From assembly GCA_016936575.1 (NCBI GenBank), contig JAFGXQ010000245.1:1-52903 (forward strand): a DNA stretch of 52,903 nucleotides, written 5' to 3'. Positions within the stretch are counted from its first letter, which is position 1, and each line of letters starts with the position of its first letter. Positions 46,201 to 52,903 of the stretch are shown one piece after another. Source of the DNA: Deltaproteobacteria bacterium. Its GTDB lineage: Bacteria > Myxococcota_A > Polyangia > JAAYKL01. Below the pieces are notes generated by a model. That model was not told the DNA's origin, searched no databases, and saw only the letters and a program-made list of their open reading frames with translations. The position numbers were made by a program, and so were the translations under genes.

Positions 46201-48074
46201 ATGTGAACACGCAGTTCCCCTACGCGGAAGACGAAGAAGTGCCGCCCGATACAGATACCGCATTCAGCAATGATGAATTTGATGCGCCCTGTGGGGGTTC
46301 TCCGTGCACCATGAGCGACAATACACACCCGTGGTGCAAGTACAACGTGGTGCCGCCGAGCAGCGTGGCGGAAGGGGAAAATGTGGGTTCGACCATGGAG
46401 TCGGATATTAATAATGACAGCAATGAAAATGACAAAACGATTAACTTCAATTTTTCACCAGTCTTTGAGTGGGATTACGATGCGAAACCGGGACCGCTTG
46501 GTTTCTTCGAGCCGCTGCTTTCTACTCATGCAGGTGTAAAATCAGACGTCACACTAACTGATGTATTTGGCGGTAATAGCACAATATCTCTCATCGATGC
46601 GCAGTTGTTCCTACGTTTGGGGTTGGAGCCGCTTGCTGTGGACGAAACGATAAACGAAGATACCCCCGATGAATATGTGGTGAAGGGCACGTGCGGGCTG
46701 AGTACGCTGGACCCCTCAGGAGCGAGTTCTAAAATTGAAATATTGGGCATGGATTTTTTGCCCGATAGTCTGCAGGACTTTGTGTACCCCGACCAGGAAG
46801 CTCAGAACACGTGTATTCAAGGGTATCGCGATTTTAAAGAAACAGTGAATCAGGCCAAAAAGGCCATGCGCGATGCCCAGGAGCTGATTCGTATCTATAA
46901 CGCGGCACGGGAACGGGGAGAACACTTTGCCGACGGCGTGCTGTGCGAAGACTTCATTCGCCGGTTGGTGGTGGACGGTAAGGGCGAGCGCATTCCTCAG
47001 GAGTTTATTGATCACGCTGAGAATTGTACAAACAAAACAGCGGAATCAACGATTAATCTGTTTATCGATTATTACCAGCAGCAGGCTATTCCCGCCATCA
47101 AACCGGCATTGGCCGCGTTGGTGGATGCCACGGTTCCCCTGGGGGTTGAAAAAGAAATCGACATTGTGGGCTGGGGCGACGAAAAAGAGATTACGCTGTT
47201 TAATCAAAATTTTATGATCGGGCCGATTCCCTGTAATTTAGAGGTGTTTATCTCGTTGGCGTACGGGTTTGATGTGGCCGCCAAGCTCACATTCACCCCG
47301 GCCAATATGCTCAAAGAGATTTTGGAGACGCCGCGTGAATCTGCTGCAGAAGACTATTTGGCATCGACGGTGGCGTCTATCGGACTCATTGCGGAACCGT
47401 ATGCGGCCGCAAGAGTGGGGTTGTTTGTGGGGGTTGGGTTTGATATAGGCTTTGCCGCCGCCAAAGCGGGTATTGAAGGCATTGTGTCGATTGGAGAAAT
47501 CAGCGTACCCGCCGAAGCCACCGTGGGCCTGGCGTTTGAGGCAGTGGATGACACCCGGGAATTGACCGGCTCTCTGGCGAACATTGCCGCGGGCGGTTCA
47601 GAAGAGACGTCGTATTGGTACACCCCGCGAAAATTCAGTCTGAAGCTGTTGTACGGTATGAATATCGGGGTTGATATTACCGATATTCTGGCGGGTAGTG
47701 TGGGTGTGAAACTGAAACTGAAGTTTTTGTTTTTCAGTAAAACCTGGCGGCAGAAAATTGCCACCTGGAACGGGCTGTGTTCTTCGAACATTCCCAAAGC
47801 GGACCGGCCGGATTGGTGCAGTTTTGATTTGTTGAATTTCAACGGCGAGCTGGCCACCGAGCCGAGAGATTTGCCCTGGGCATACATAAAAATGCCGGAT
47901 CCGTTTGTGCAGTTGGCGCCGGTGCGGTATAAACCCAACACCGACGCGAACGGCAATATTGTTGAGGATACGTTGATTACACTCGAAGACGAACAGATTT
48001 TGAGCGAAAGCAAAGCCAATGTTCATGAGTTCTTCTACGGCGTACAATGTAATCTGCCGCCGGTCGCGGAGTAG
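43254..48074 (+). CDS. Giant multidomain lipoprotein with C-type lectin domain
   Basis: 1606 residues. Lipobox SIGC, lipidation near Cys27. In order: a beta-rich galactose-binding-like region (50-215); a repeat-like sheet region (253-480) with GADAEVDGNVIARSDVF, as in collagen-binding or bactofilin-like anchors; Asp-rich thrombospondin-type-3-like calcium repeats (480-552, ECGCGMADDDADGDGYADC); a Cys-rich stretch; a C-type lectin domain (about 605-740) with WIGANDV, WAEGEPDGG and WSDDVC; more Cys modules (880-1000); and a large hydrophobic beta/helix C-terminus (1080-1600). The EPD and WSD residues fit a calcium-dependent sugar site. The ATG at 43254 follows AAAGGA. Likely surface adhesin; ligand unknown. 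Confidence 0.85.
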   Translation: MKYGSTYRARFIGSAAILLLAMSIGCSTNDTKTSKFTSGQYQLTGTPAALSDEAARTFGFEDAANDWSVITSTNSAHTEGTVSGEVNVTGWMQITSNPLSSIAAEGVAIGGTAAIDVRLPESVGWGDMRVVLNLPSQGLYWVDLGGPRLDELTVGSFTEVNFTLTEQVQAALNAAYTDLQVFVIINGPTMSSPVLLDNLRFAAATASNDTESGPEVSFNFELPVGVALESVVVETAESLRIADAVHAANAPANVINMGSQPAEIGADAEVDGNVIARSDVFLRERTTIHGTVEAAGAIEEQNSVVYDAAVPNSTINVGGTYQWSVAWPEVNGVYAPEPDSEPIDLQPGAYVGVTLKPRTDLTLHAGTYYFDYFYGDPEAVIHVIGNGEPVILYVRDSFTSRSTLDHSYSSADFFIAFAGEGTVDLDGPFAGTVVAPNATVRLAPLNGGSHEGSFFAKRVDAEARTPINLVPFDHWDVLIDSCPGNPNKMSPGECGCGMADDDADGDGYADCIDLCDDDPHKQFPGIAGCGNSDTDDCDSDMIPDAIDPWVCEENIHSDICENAPDGTICNDGLCNGVYQCQDGQCGDPADCRPECDGTCTEIALERTTYVVCDCQVSWSEASSYCREDEGRMLVRLNSHSENDLVTSFLDDLGISNAWIGANDVTAEGKWQWQNYTRNNGKLFWVGDETGYRHFSSVAKWAEGEPDGGAAGDCGALNNDGTWSDDVCMVTKAFVCEAPGQRTPRRGGDKHVGIPTYADPDECDTEIEQQLNPAGVKMGDEATISAAMKEKYRKCSEEANDQTEYEDSDCHLLDIGEVPTGNTCPVWETDTEVSADDDRRETFFPVADCELTIFESFGEIPIGGGNNIPSPPLCERNNDCNNGYCGKISRCCSVEDGDCNWLQVCARCDEDDDACHEAQCGADNRCVTFQACGIPQNSDEEACFEELGDPAQPCEQVELCTPADDMEIDNEGNSFFNAAETPEDVNTQFPYAEDEEVPPDTDTAFSNDEFDAPCGGSPCTMSDNTHPWCKYNVVPPSSVAEGENVGSTMESDINNDSNENDKTINFNFSPVFEWDYDAKPGPLGFFEPLLSTHAGVKSDVTLTDVFGGNSTISLIDAQLFLRLGLEPLAVDETINEDTPDEYVVKGTCGLSTLDPSGASSKIEILGMDFLPDSLQDFVYPDQEAQNTCIQGYRDFKETVNQAKKAMRDAQELIRIYNAARERGEHFADGVLCEDFIRRLVVDGKGERIPQEFIDHAENCTNKTAESTINLFIDYYQQQAIPAIKPALAALVDATVPLGVEKEIDIVGWGDEKEITLFNQNFMIGPIPCNLEVFISLAYGFDVAAKLTFTPANMLKEILETPRESAAEDYLASTVASIGLIAEPYAAARVGLFVGVGFDIGFAAAKAGIEGIVSIGEISVPAEATVGLAFEAVDDTRELTGSLANIAAGGSEETSYWYTPRKFSLKLLYGMNIGVDITDILAGSVGVKLKLKFLFFSKTWRQKIATWNGLCSSNIPKADRPDWCSFDLLNFNGELATEPRDLPWAYIKMPDPFVQLAPVRYKPNTDANGNIVEDTLITLEDEQILSESKANVHEFFYGVQCNLPPVAE

Positions 48075-48091
48075 CTGATAATTTGAGAAGT

Positions 48092-48128
48092 CCCGCCTGT
48101 GACATGCCACAGGCGGGCGTTGCTTTTT
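48092..48128 (+). terminator. Intrinsic terminator after the giant lectin lipoprotein
   Basis: CCCGCCTGTG (48092-48101) pairs perfectly with CACAGGCGGG (48108-48117) across a six-base loop, followed by CGTTGC and a T run to 48128. The ribosome binding site TAGGAG of the next gene begins right after it, so some readthrough may occur. Confidence 0.88.
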
Positions 48129-48136
48129 AGGAGTAA

Positions 48137-48961
48137 ATGATGCGTACTTTATTGATTATATTGTTGGCCATGATTGCGATGTGGGGAGCGGTCGCCTGTG
48201 ACGGCGATGGCGGTGGAAGCGGTGATGGAGATGCAGACACGGATGCAGATGGCGATACCGATTCGGATACGGATAGCGATACTGATTCAGATAGCGATAC
48301 CGATTCAGATACGGACTCCGGGGGAATCGAAAATTTTTTTATTGCGCCGACAGATGGAAATGTGGATGCGGTGTATGGCGATGCTACTGAGCAAATTGTG
48401 GAAACGACCTTTGATACCAGTAGTGTGGATTTTGATTTGGGTGGGTTGAACGCCGATTTACCTGAAGCAACGGTAAATTGTTTGGATGAAAACATCACTC
48501 AAAAATGTATTTCGATGGTGGGCGTGTTTGACGGAGATACCACCTTCGAAATTCTTTGTTATGGAGACGGCGTGTATACTGCAACAGGCGGAACAGCCGA
48601 AGTGGATCGATACGGTATTGTTTGTGATGTTTGGGCCTCTGAAGAAAATATTATTACGGAAATTTATTTCACTCAATGGAATACGGTTCCCAGCACCATT
48701 GGCTGGACAACGGTAGGGGGAGATGACCCGCCGGCGATTTACATGGATTTGAATTTTTGGAGATTTGACGGTCCATCCATTCGAACTTCTTCCCCAAATC
48801 TAATTGAAGCTCGGCTTCAAGGGTATGCGGTGCATACCGAAGATTTTGGTAATCCAGAAGATGTGATGTTTAAAATCGCGTTTGCTGGAAGCTGGGATCC
48901 GGTTGCTGAAAATACGCAGGGGCTACGCATTAAAGGCACAGCCAAAGGATATTTTGATTGA
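48137..48961 (+). CDS. Asp/Ser-linker lipoprotein, paralogue 1
   Basis: 274 residues. Lipobox AVAC (Cys21), then DGDGGGSGDGD and a Ser-Asp/Thr-Asp linker to about residue 64, then a 210-residue domain of unknown fold shared with the genes at 49006 and 51942. Shared landmarks: GDATEQIVETTFDTSS, DLGGLNADLPEATVNC, NITQKC, STIGW, GDDPPAIYMD, RLQGYAVHTEDFG, IKGTAKGYFD. Four conserved Cys probably form disulfides. Asp follows the lipid Cys, which in E. coli would retain a lipoprotein in the inner membrane; surface display here is assumed from the linker type, not shown. ATG 48137 or 48140 after TAGGAG. Confidence 0.8.
   Translation: MMRTLLIILLAMIAMWGAVACDGDGGGSGDGDADTDADGDTDSDTDSDTDSDSDTDSDTDSGGIENFFIAPTDGNVDAVYGDATEQIVETTFDTSSVDFDLGGLNADLPEATVNCLDENITQKCISMVGVFDGDTTFEILCYGDGVYTATGGTAEVDRYGIVCDVWASEENIITEIYFTQWNTVPSTIGWTTVGGDDPPAIYMDLNFWRFDGPSIRTSSPNLIEARLQGYAVHTEDFGNPEDVMFKIAFAGSWDPVAENTQGLRIKGTAKGYFD
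48191..48282 (+). repeat. 92-base repeat shared with 49057-49148
   Basis: Covers the lipidation site and start of the Asp/Ser linker. Only two mismatches in 92 bases to the second paralogue, although the genes differ widely in between. Confidence 0.85.
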
Positions 48962-49005
48962 TAGATCGGTTTCGGTTTGTTGCTTTTAAACAGGGTACAA
49001 AATTG

Positions 49006-49836
49006 ATGAAACGAGTTTGGATATTGATGGGCGTGTTGTTGCTGGTTGTCGGTATCGTCGCCTGTGACGGCGATGGTGGTGGAAGCGGGGATGGAGATGC
49101 AGACACGGATGCAGATGGCGATACCGATTCGGATACGGATAGCGATACAGACGGCGATTCCGACAGTGACACAGATAGCGATACGGATACAAACTCTGCC
49201 GGAGTGGACCATTTTTTTATCACTCCCGAAGATGGTAGCGTAGACGAGATTCCAGGAGATGCGACAGAACAAATTGTCGAGGCTGGTTTCGATACCAGTA
49301 GCCTGGATTTTGATTTGGGTGGGTTGAACTCGGATATTCGTGAACCGTCCATTAACTGTTTGGACGAGAATATCACACAGGACTGTTTTGCAGTATCCGG
49401 CGTATATGATGGCGGCACTAGTTTTGAAATAATTTGCTATGGGGATGGCGCGTATACAGCGACGGGAGGTACAGCTGAGGTGGATAGGTATGGCGTAGTG
49501 TGCGATATTGATTTTGATTATGATTTGGCATTTGAACTATATTTTGCGCAATGGGAATCTGTCCCTAGTACGATTAATTGGTCAACTATAGGCGGGGATG
49601 ATCCACCAGCAATTTATCTGGATGTTTTAATGTGGAAATTCGATGGTCCATCGACGCGAACATCATCTCCAGATTTAATTGAGGCACGATTACAGGGGTA
49701 TACGGTGCATACTGAAGATTTTGGGAATGCAGAAGATGTGATGTTTAAAATCGCGTTTGCTGGAAGCTGGAAGGAAGACACTGAATATGGAATGGGACTT
49801 CGTCTGAAAGGTACAGCCAAAGGGTATTTTGATTAG
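49006..49836 (+). CDS. Asp/Ser-linker lipoprotein, paralogue 2
   Basis: 276 residues. Lipobox IVAC (Cys20), DGDGGGSGDGD, Asp/Ser/Thr linker to about residue 63, then the same domain as paralogue 1 (GDATEQIVEAGFDTSS, DLGGLNSDI, NITQDC, GGDDPPAIYLD, RLQGYTVHTEDFG, KGTAKGYFD). DNA identity to paralogue 1 is patchy: 90 of 92 bases at the 5' part and 41 of 41 at 49730-49770, but many third-position changes in the middle. The ATG at 49006 (MKRVWILMG) gives a normal signal peptide. It begins 44 bases after paralogue 1. Confidence 0.8.
   Translation: MKRVWILMGVLLLVVGIVACDGDGGGSGDGDADTDADGDTDSDTDSDTDGDSDSDTDSDTDTNSAGVDHFFITPEDGSVDEIPGDATEQIVEAGFDTSSLDFDLGGLNSDIREPSINCLDENITQDCFAVSGVYDGGTSFEIICYGDGAYTATGGTAEVDRYGVVCDIDFDYDLAFELYFAQWESVPSTINWSTIGGDDPPAIYLDVLMWKFDGPSTRTSSPDLIEARLQGYTVHTEDFGNAEDVMFKIAFAGSWKEDTEYGMGLRLKGTAKGYFD
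49057..49148 (+). repeat. 92-base repeat shared with 48191-48282
   Basis: Second copy of the lipidation-site and linker repeat; two mismatches. Confidence 0.85.
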
Positions 49837-49886
49837 TCTGGGGTGGCATTTTTCTCCCCGTTGATTTCAACGAACATTCACCTGAA

Positions 49887-51848
49887 ATGAAACCATTTAC
49901 AATGAAAACGATAATATATTTCGATAGGGGAAAGCCAACGTTGCATCTTTTACTTGCGATTGGGTTTGTTTTTTTCGCAGCGTGTAAAGAAAAGCCCCCC
50001 TCTGATGCCCAAAAAACCGAAGCTGTCGATTCTGCGTCAGCGCGACAACAGGTATCGAAGGCAACAAAAGACGTCGCGCCTTCGGAGCCGTTGGTGCTGT
50101 TTCGCTGGCCCGATGGGGCGCAACGATTTGCGTTGTCGATGATCAGTTCTCTGTCGTCTACAGGCGGGGGAGAGCTGATGAAAGTGATGTTGCAGGGGAA
50201 CTTAGATGTTCTGGCCGTTGACGAAAACGACAAGACGTCATTGTTGCTGACCATTTCGGCGCCCACCTTGACCCTTCAGGGCAGCGACGACCCTTCGAAG
50301 TTGGCGGCGCTTCAAGATGAAATATCAACGCCGTTCCAGGGGGTATATAAAAACGGCAAGTTAGAGAAAATGCGGTTTGTGCCAGGCAGCTCAACGTTTG
50401 CGGTGGGCATCTGGCGCAGCGTATTGTCGTATCTGCAGATTGCGGATTCAAAAGAGGGGGCGTCACCGTTTTCCACCGACGAATACGATAACAACGGTCG
50501 CTATCGTGCGCTGTACACTCAGGTAAAAACCGCCGACCAGTGGCAAAAACAAAAAGTACAATACGCGCAGTCGCTGCAGGAAAACGATTTTACGCCGTTG
50601 GAAAGCGGTCGCACTCCCGTACCGGTTTTGATTTCTTCGGCCGGAGAGATTGTGCTGAATAATGGCCGGTTGTTGCGAGTGGTATTTGATGATCGTTTGA
50701 AAATGGCGTTGGCGGGGAGCGGCAGTTTAATCAGCAGCACCGAAATGGAACTGACCGCAGCGCAAGAAGCGCCGGATATGTCGCCGGTAGCCGCATCGTT
50801 GCCCAAAAAATTGATGGTGCTGCGCGCGGATGAACCGTTCACTGCGGAGTTGCCGCTCGATGCCATGGATGTGCAGCGTATGGAAGGGCTCACTTTTGAC
50901 ACGCTGCTTGAGGCGTTGATAGCGAAAGCAAATGACCCCAATCGTCAAAAACTGTGGGATAAAAAGAACGACAAAGATGCGCCGAAAGGGCAAAACGCCG
51001 CCGCCCAAAAATGGACCGCAGACTGGTCGCGCTATTTCAGTGCAATTCCGGCGTTTTTCAGGCAGCAGCCCAAGACGTTGAAGCGGGCCGAAAAAGAGAT
51101 TCGAAACGGCAGCCCGGCCGCGCGTTCATTGATTGGGGGGCTGTCATCCACCGGAACACAGGCGGCGCAAGACATTTTGCTCAAGCTGGCGCTGGACGAA
51201 TCGTTGGATATAAAAGTTCGTGAAAGTGCAGTGCGCAATTTGGTGCAATGTCGTTTGCCCACCGAAAAAACCGCGCAGTCGGTAATGAAACTGGCTGACC
51301 ATGAGGTGTTGTCGCGCTATGCGTTATATGGGGTAGGTATTTACGCACGAAAGTTTCGCACCGCGGGGAATGTCGATTTCTCTGCGGAGTTGGTTGGTTG
51401 GCTGCTTGAAAAACTGGGTGCGGAATCAGATGCCGGCAATCGAAGAGATTTGCTGCGCGCGCTGTCCAATACTGCCGATGACGCCATATTGCAGCCGATG
51501 ACCCGGCTGCTCCAATCTGCGGAGCCCGGCGACCGCGCAGGTGCGCTGGAGGCGCTTCGACTACTGACGGTGAACCAGGTCGATGCAGTGTTGGCCGAGC
51601 GAATGATTGAAGCCAATGAACCGTCTGAACTTGTACGGATAACCGCCGTTCAAACCGCTGCGCGGCGTGACCGGGAAAACCCCGTGCTGGCTGCATTGAT
51701 TGCCGCCGCCCAAAAAGACAGCGGCAAAAAAGTGAAACGCGAAGCCCGCAGAGTGTTGTTTGGTTGGTCAAACGACCTGCCCGAACTAAAACAAACCCTC
51801 GAAACCATCGCCGCCGCTGATGAAGTTGAAAATGCCGCTGCCCGTTAA
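49887..51848 (+). CDS. HEAT-repeat lipoprotein resembling the N-terminal module of vitellogenin-type proteins
   Basis: 653 residues. Signal peptide ending FFAAC (Cys33), a charged linker, then a beta-rich domain (about 70-330) with FALSMISSLSST, NGKLEKMRFVP and VGIWRSVLSYLQIADS. These stretches recall the N-sheet of large lipid-transfer proteins, where a lNIkrgiLSlLQ motif is typical. From about 360 to 640 there is a HEAT-like helical array (RESAVRNLVQC, LLRALSNTADDAILQPMTRLL, ITAVQTAARRD). A beta-barrel plus helical superhelix is the vitellogenin order. The homology is my pattern match, not a search result. Lipid handling at the envelope is a hypothesis. Lies between paralogues 2 and 3. Confidence 0.7.
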   Translation: MKPFTMKTIIYFDRGKPTLHLLLAIGFVFFAACKEKPPSDAQKTEAVDSASARQQVSKATKDVAPSEPLVLFRWPDGAQRFALSMISSLSSTGGGELMKVMLQGNLDVLAVDENDKTSLLLTISAPTLTLQGSDDPSKLAALQDEISTPFQGVYKNGKLEKMRFVPGSSTFAVGIWRSVLSYLQIADSKEGASPFSTDEYDNNGRYRALYTQVKTADQWQKQKVQYAQSLQENDFTPLESGRTPVPVLISSAGEIVLNNGRLLRVVFDDRLKMALAGSGSLISSTEMELTAAQEAPDMSPVAASLPKKLMVLRADEPFTAELPLDAMDVQRMEGLTFDTLLEALIAKANDPNRQKLWDKKNDKDAPKGQNAAAQKWTADWSRYFSAIPAFFRQQPKTLKRAEKEIRNGSPAARSLIGGLSSTGTQAAQDILLKLALDESLDIKVRESAVRNLVQCRLPTEKTAQSVMKLADHEVLSRYALYGVGIYARKFRTAGNVDFSAELVGWLLEKLGAESDAGNRRDLLRALSNTADDAILQPMTRLLQSAEPGDRAGALEALRLLTVNQVDAVLAERMIEANEPSELVRITAVQTAARRDRENPVLAALIAAAQKDSGKKVKREARRVLFGWSNDLPELKQTLETIAAADEVENAAAR

Positions 51849-51941
51849 CGCATTAGTGAGTAGAATTTTTGTATCTTGGCGTATTGTTCTGGTGCTGATA
51901 TATTCAACACATTTAAAGCAATGACTGAACGGAGGACAAGA

Positions 51942-52778
51942 ATGCAATTGAAAGTGATTTTGGCATTTTTTTGTTTAGGAGTTTTCCTTTGGGGCTTTGT
52001 TGCCTGCAACGGCGATGGGGGCGGCAGTGGGGATGGCGATTCGGATACGGATACCGACTCGGACAGTGACAGCGATGGCGACGGGGATTCCGATACAGAC
52101 GCAGACAGTGACTCTGATACAGACTCCGGCGAGGACTTTGTGTGGTTCTTGCCGGAGGATGCCACCTTTGATGATGCTTACGGGGATGCGACGGTGCAGA
52201 TTGTGGAAACCGATTTTGATACCAGTGCCGCGGATTTGACGCTGGGTGGGTTGAACCAGGATATTCCCGCGCCGACGGTGAACTGCATGGATGACAATAT
52301 TACGCAGGAATGCATATCTGTGACCGGATATGACAGTGCCGGACAGTTCTTTGAAATGCTTTGTATCGGCGATGGTGTGGACACAGGAACTAGCAATGTG
52401 GTTTCTCCTGATGATTCGAGCGTGATTTTAATGGAGAGATACGGTGTAGAATGTGACTTTGACCTGATCGATGATCCTGTTCAAATGCAGATTTTTATCG
52501 AACAATGGGAAAATATTCCTTCGGTAATCGATGCCTCCGTTTTCTCAGGTGATGATGTGCCATCGATTTATATCGATGCAGAGTTCGAAGAATTGGCTGA
52601 TTCCCCTTGGTATAGCACAACGGGGAATTGTGTTGCAGAAACAGCAGGGTGGGCCGTTCATACTTTAGACTACGGTGATGCAGAGGATTGGCTGTTTACC
52701 GGAGTGTTTGCGGTTGAGTGGGATGCTACTGCCGGATATGATTTACGAATTCGCGGAACGTACAAGGGATACATGTAG
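51942..52778 (+). CDS. Asp/Ser-linker lipoprotein, paralogue 3
   Basis: 278 residues. Lipobox FVAC (Cys22), NGDGGGSGDGD, a linker of alternating Asp with Ser, Thr, Gly or Ala to about residue 68, then a diverged copy of the domain in paralogues 1 and 2: GDATVQIVETDFDTSA, TLGGLNQDIPAPTVNC, NITQEC, IDAEFEELADS, GWAVHTLDYGDAED. It has an insert near residue 145 and extra Cys near 235. The ATG at 51942 sits six bases after GGAGG, so upstream in-frame starts at 51921 and 51876 are rejected. Confidence 0.82.
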   Translation: MQLKVILAFFCLGVFLWGFVACNGDGGGSGDGDSDTDTDSDSDSDGDGDSDTDADSDSDTDSGEDFVWFLPEDATFDDAYGDATVQIVETDFDTSAADLTLGGLNQDIPAPTVNCMDDNITQECISVTGYDSAGQFFEMLCIGDGVDTGTSNVVSPDDSSVILMERYGVECDFDLIDDPVQMQIFIEQWENIPSVIDASVFSGDDVPSIYIDAEFEELADSPWYSTTGNCVAETAGWAVHTLDYGDAEDWLFTGVFAVEWDATAGYDLRIRGTYKGYM

Positions 52779-52856
52779 TAAAGGCTTTTAACTTGTGCGC
52801 AGTTGTTTGCAGGGTGTCCCTCAATTTTTCCACTCCCAAGTCTGATGAGGTTTTCG

Positions 52857-52903
52857 ATGCATAAAATGATGTCGATTTTCTTGAGCTGCATGTTGTTGTC
52901 AGC
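52857..52903 (+). CDS. Start of an exported protein (runs off right edge)
   Basis: ATG at 52857 after GAGG with a six-base gap; only 15 codons are in the window, reading MHKMMSIFLSCMLLS, a typical signal-peptide start. Probably another lipoprotein of this island, but the product is outside the window. Confidence 0.5.
   Translation, partial: MHKMMSIFLSCMLLS

Noticed and set aside
48230..49200. Regular GAT/GAC-rich repeats as a CRISPR array
   Set aside because: They are in-frame codons of Asp/Ser/Thr linkers with no spacers.

Overview
The window looks like part of a Gram-negative chromosome of moderate GC. It carries outer-membrane efflux genes, many lipoproteins, an N-end-rule transferase, RibBX and a rib-nusB operon. 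Several lipoproteins have a lipobox followed directly by Asp/Ser/Gly repeat linkers. From memory, that style is typical of Myxococcota, Bradymonadota and other former Deltaproteobacteria, but the phylum is an inference. No rRNA, tRNA, CRISPR array, transposase or phage gene was recognised. Most genes are ordinary and closely packed, often with overlapping stop and start codons, and TTG or GTG starts recur.

Layout. 1-6051 (minus): cusCBA-type metal efflux operon (cusA runs off the left edge) behind a double-receiver GGDEF protein. 6225-10230: a two-zinc-ribbon protein with YRSPAF repeats, a small membrane protein, an MshEN protein and a transglutaminase-like lipoprotein. 10391-14564 (plus): a tight operon of a histidine phosphatase, a protein with an RDHSWG motif and a PEP-synthase-like phosphotransferase interrupted by one in-frame TGA. 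14599-23569: fibro-slime lipoprotein, aat, citrate synthase, ilvC, a hydrolase lipoprotein, thiolase and an FabG/PhaB-type reductase. 23710-27187: three-gene operon (secreted helical protein, OmpA-like lipoprotein, MBL hydrolase) and a glucosaminidase-like lipoprotein lacking its catalytic Glu. 27284-31244: serC, a 740-base gap with a paired C-rich hairpin RNA, a lone receiver and a GH3 enzyme. 31393-34617 (minus): ribE-ribBX-ribH-nusB and a lone M17 N-terminal domain. 34734-42614: PilZ protein, Cys-rich protein, glyS, asd, GalT-like protein, TVP38 membrane protein and an unknown gene. 42615-43253: gap with hairpins and the decayed 3' end of a paralogue of that unknown gene. 43254-52903: surface-lipoprotein island with a 1606-residue C-type-lectin protein, three paralogous Asp/Ser-linker lipoproteins, a HEAT-repeat lipoprotein resembling the N-terminal module of vitellogenin, and the start of another exported protein.

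Working together. c-di-GMP signalling appears in at least three places (GGDEF, MshEN, PilZ). Thiolase plus reductase could make 3-hydroxybutyryl-CoA. The rib genes supply most of flavin synthesis, but GTP cyclohydrolase II and RibD must be encoded elsewhere. The most interesting unexplained items are the tandem 6C-like hairpin RNA at 28758-28875, the 10391-14564 phosphotransferase operon with its in-frame stop, and the lipoprotein island at the right end.
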